DNA of 64,000 nt from Sipunculus nudus (Eukaryota; Annelida; Sipuncula; Golfingiida; Sipunculidae). The position numbers were made by a program, and so were the translations under genes. Below the pieces are notes generated by a model, which worked only from the letters and a program-made list of their open reading frames with translations, had not been told where the DNA came from and did no database searches. The stretch lies in the NCBI GenBank assembly GCA_026874595.1, contig CM049307.1:94090330-94154329 (forward strand), given 5' to 3'. This document shows positions 61,873-64,000 of this stretch, piece after piece; the stretch's first letter is position 1; every line of letters starts with the position of its first letter.

Positions 61873-64000
61873 CGTTTTTATATGATTATAGATTCGCAGA
61901 TCGTATTTTATGTTGTTATTGGCTCTTGACAAGTCATGCGGGCATACAGACGTTGCGAATATTACGTAATCCGTGTTTGCTTACTACTTATTGAGTGTTT
62001 AATGTATCCGCACTAATTTAAATATATACGTAACAGTCAATCTGAGAAATCAGTCATTTTATGAAATGCCTAAACATTTCTGTCATTTCGCATGCCTGTG
62101 ACCCTCAGTCATTCCGTGAAATGACAGATCCAAAAAGTAATACAGCATAAACTGATATAATGGTGCATTTGTCAGCAAAGGTTCACCAGACAGTTTTAGT
62201 TGATGCAGGTACTCAGTGATAGGCCTACTAGTATTTTATTTATTTGTTTACCTGAAAAAAAAACCTACTACTAATGCAGTTATATGACGTCTACATGTTT
62301 GTCACGGCGCTCAGCTTAAATTATCATTAGATTATATTTGCAATAAATCCTAGGATATTATATGGAATTAATAATGGAAATAAGGCAACACAGGCGTGGA
62401 TCCAGGCGTCGAATGTTTGAAACCCTTAAATAATACAATTAGGAAGAAAGCGGGGCTGAAGTATATACTGAGACAAAAGTTATAAAAAATTAAAATTTTC
62501 CATTTTCAAATCAGTACAAACAAAATTTGTTAAATTTAAAAAAGGTATACATTTTCCTGTGTTATTAATTGTTGCCTGAAACCATTTAATCATTACCTGT
62601 ATATCAGAAAAATGATGATCCTATGAGTTATAAGAAAGGATTCATTTGATGTACAAAAAAAAGTAAAATTAATTAATATTTATATTTATAGTTAATAGTT
62701 TGCCTAATGTCTCCGACTGACTGAGTGTACCAGTTATGCATTGCAAGACCTATCCGGCTTTAAGAAATAGGAATAAAATGCTACCCAGTATTCACCAATT
62801 ATAGCTAGATATTTTTTCAGGAATTTAATTTTCTATTAGAAAATCAACCTAGTTCACAATTCATGAAGTCACAGATTAAAAACATCTGTACTGAATGATC
62901 ATAACTTATGTTCATATGGCTTTAATATATCAATTATCAGATTAAACCTTTATTACAATTTACGGCTGAAAACCTAAAATATAGCTTGTAGCTCCCTTCC
63001 ATTTATAATTTAAATTTTTTTCTTAACATTTTACCTGTTTCCGCTCTGATTTGACTCTCCAAATTCTACACACGTATCGGTGTGCTCTTCTAAGACAAGT
63101 TTGTCGTGTGCGGAATTATTTTCTATTAGGCTGCATAATTAATAATTTTAAAATTACCCCCATAGGTGCCCCTATTTTTTGTGCTTTAAGGTCCTCCACG
63201 CATGTCACGCGGTACACTATTTCCCCGTTTGAACCCCATAACCATTATAACACCTCTAAAGGAATGTTACTCTCCCAAAAGGGAAGTAGGTTTTTTTAGT
63301 CAAAATGACTCCGCTTTCAGTGCGAGGTCTTTTCAGATGGGAGTCAGAACTTGTTGCATGACCACCGTTAATTTGACATAATTTGATAGGTCTGCAGGAA
63401 TGTTGTTATCTATACTTTAATAAGTATATTTTCATGATAACAATGGTCTTAACAGTTTGGTAAATGTATGGGCTGTTAGAAAAAAGGTTGTTCAAAAGAA
63501 AGTCAAAAAATTTAATCAAAGTTCCGGGGGGGGGGGGGGGAGGGGGAGTTGCACACATATTTTCTTTATGGTTCCGCAGTCTCAAAGGAAAATATATTTC
63601 TAGTACATCTTTACACTGCTTAAGGGATTCTATTTACAAACAGGTTCTGCAGTTAGAGGCTACAAACCTCCGCCCGAATCTTATTATCAGTCATATGTTC
63701 ATGTGTACACTATACATGTATAAACATTGTCAGTAGTAACCGGTTCTGGTGAGTGGCAGAACAAATACAGACGAATAGACCGCTTCTACACGGGGACAAT
63801 TAAAGAAATCGTCCTTTGTCATAATGGTATTAAGAAAAAAATATATTATGGTGATTCTGGTTTACCTCTACAGATATTCAGCAAAAATCCGTACACAATT
63901 ATTTTGTGTCAATTTACTTAGAGACAAATAGACAGGGCCAAACCGTGAACTATTCGATAATCGTCAGCACCAAACTTTTCTCAATTTATCCTAGGGTTAT
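61873..64000. other. Upstream of the carrier gene, no gene seen
   Basis: AT-rich. A G-run lies at 63525-63550. No exon, RNA gene or named repeat recognised. Confidence 0.5.

Overview
The window looks like animal nuclear DNA. It is AT-rich, its genes are split into short exons by kilobase-scale introns with GT/AG borders, and it carries two eukaryotic tRNA genes, a tRNA-derived SINE family, a LINE tail, a non-autonomous hAT element and many microsatellites. The dispersed repeats rich in 'tgaccttgacctttgacc' and 'gacagacagac', together with the intron-rich gene structures, suggest a marine lophotrochozoan, most likely a mollusc. That placement is inference.

All four protein genes lie on the minus strand, so the window reads from right to left. 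(1) 60.7-47.7 kb: a complete six-exon mitochondrial carrier of the SLC25 uncoupling-protein/ucpB type, 305 codons. (2) 39-31.7 kb: a complete tektin-3 gene, six coding exons (about 503 aa) plus a likely 5' untranslated exon near 38.95 kb. (3) 28.8-18.7 kb: PBLD copy 2, a PhzF-family isomerase-like protein of eight exons and 299 aa that includes a 30-nt microexon. (4) 14.6-5.85 kb: PBLD copy 1. Its exons 2-4 and 6-8 match copy 2 in length to the base, but its first exon appears cut short by a poly-C repeat array and no microexon was found. The PBLD copies are a tandem duplication. Copy 2 is structurally complete but has Asn where PhzF enzymes have their catalytic Glu. Copy 1 keeps the Glu but looks broken at its 5' end.

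The most unusual feature is repeats made from splice junctions. In the carrier gene, 21 extra copies of a 53-bp unit carry the end of exon 4 plus its 5' splice site. Ten extra copies of a 38-bp unit carry the 3' splice site and start of exon 6. In tektin-3, an extra copy of the intron 2/exon 3 acceptor lies in intron 4. 

A small pol III cluster sits at 42.07-43.36 kb: tRNA-Glu(CTC), tRNA-Arg(CCG) and a degenerate tRNA-like unit inside a perfect 88-bp palindrome. The intergenic stretches hold repeats and I see no further protein genes in them.
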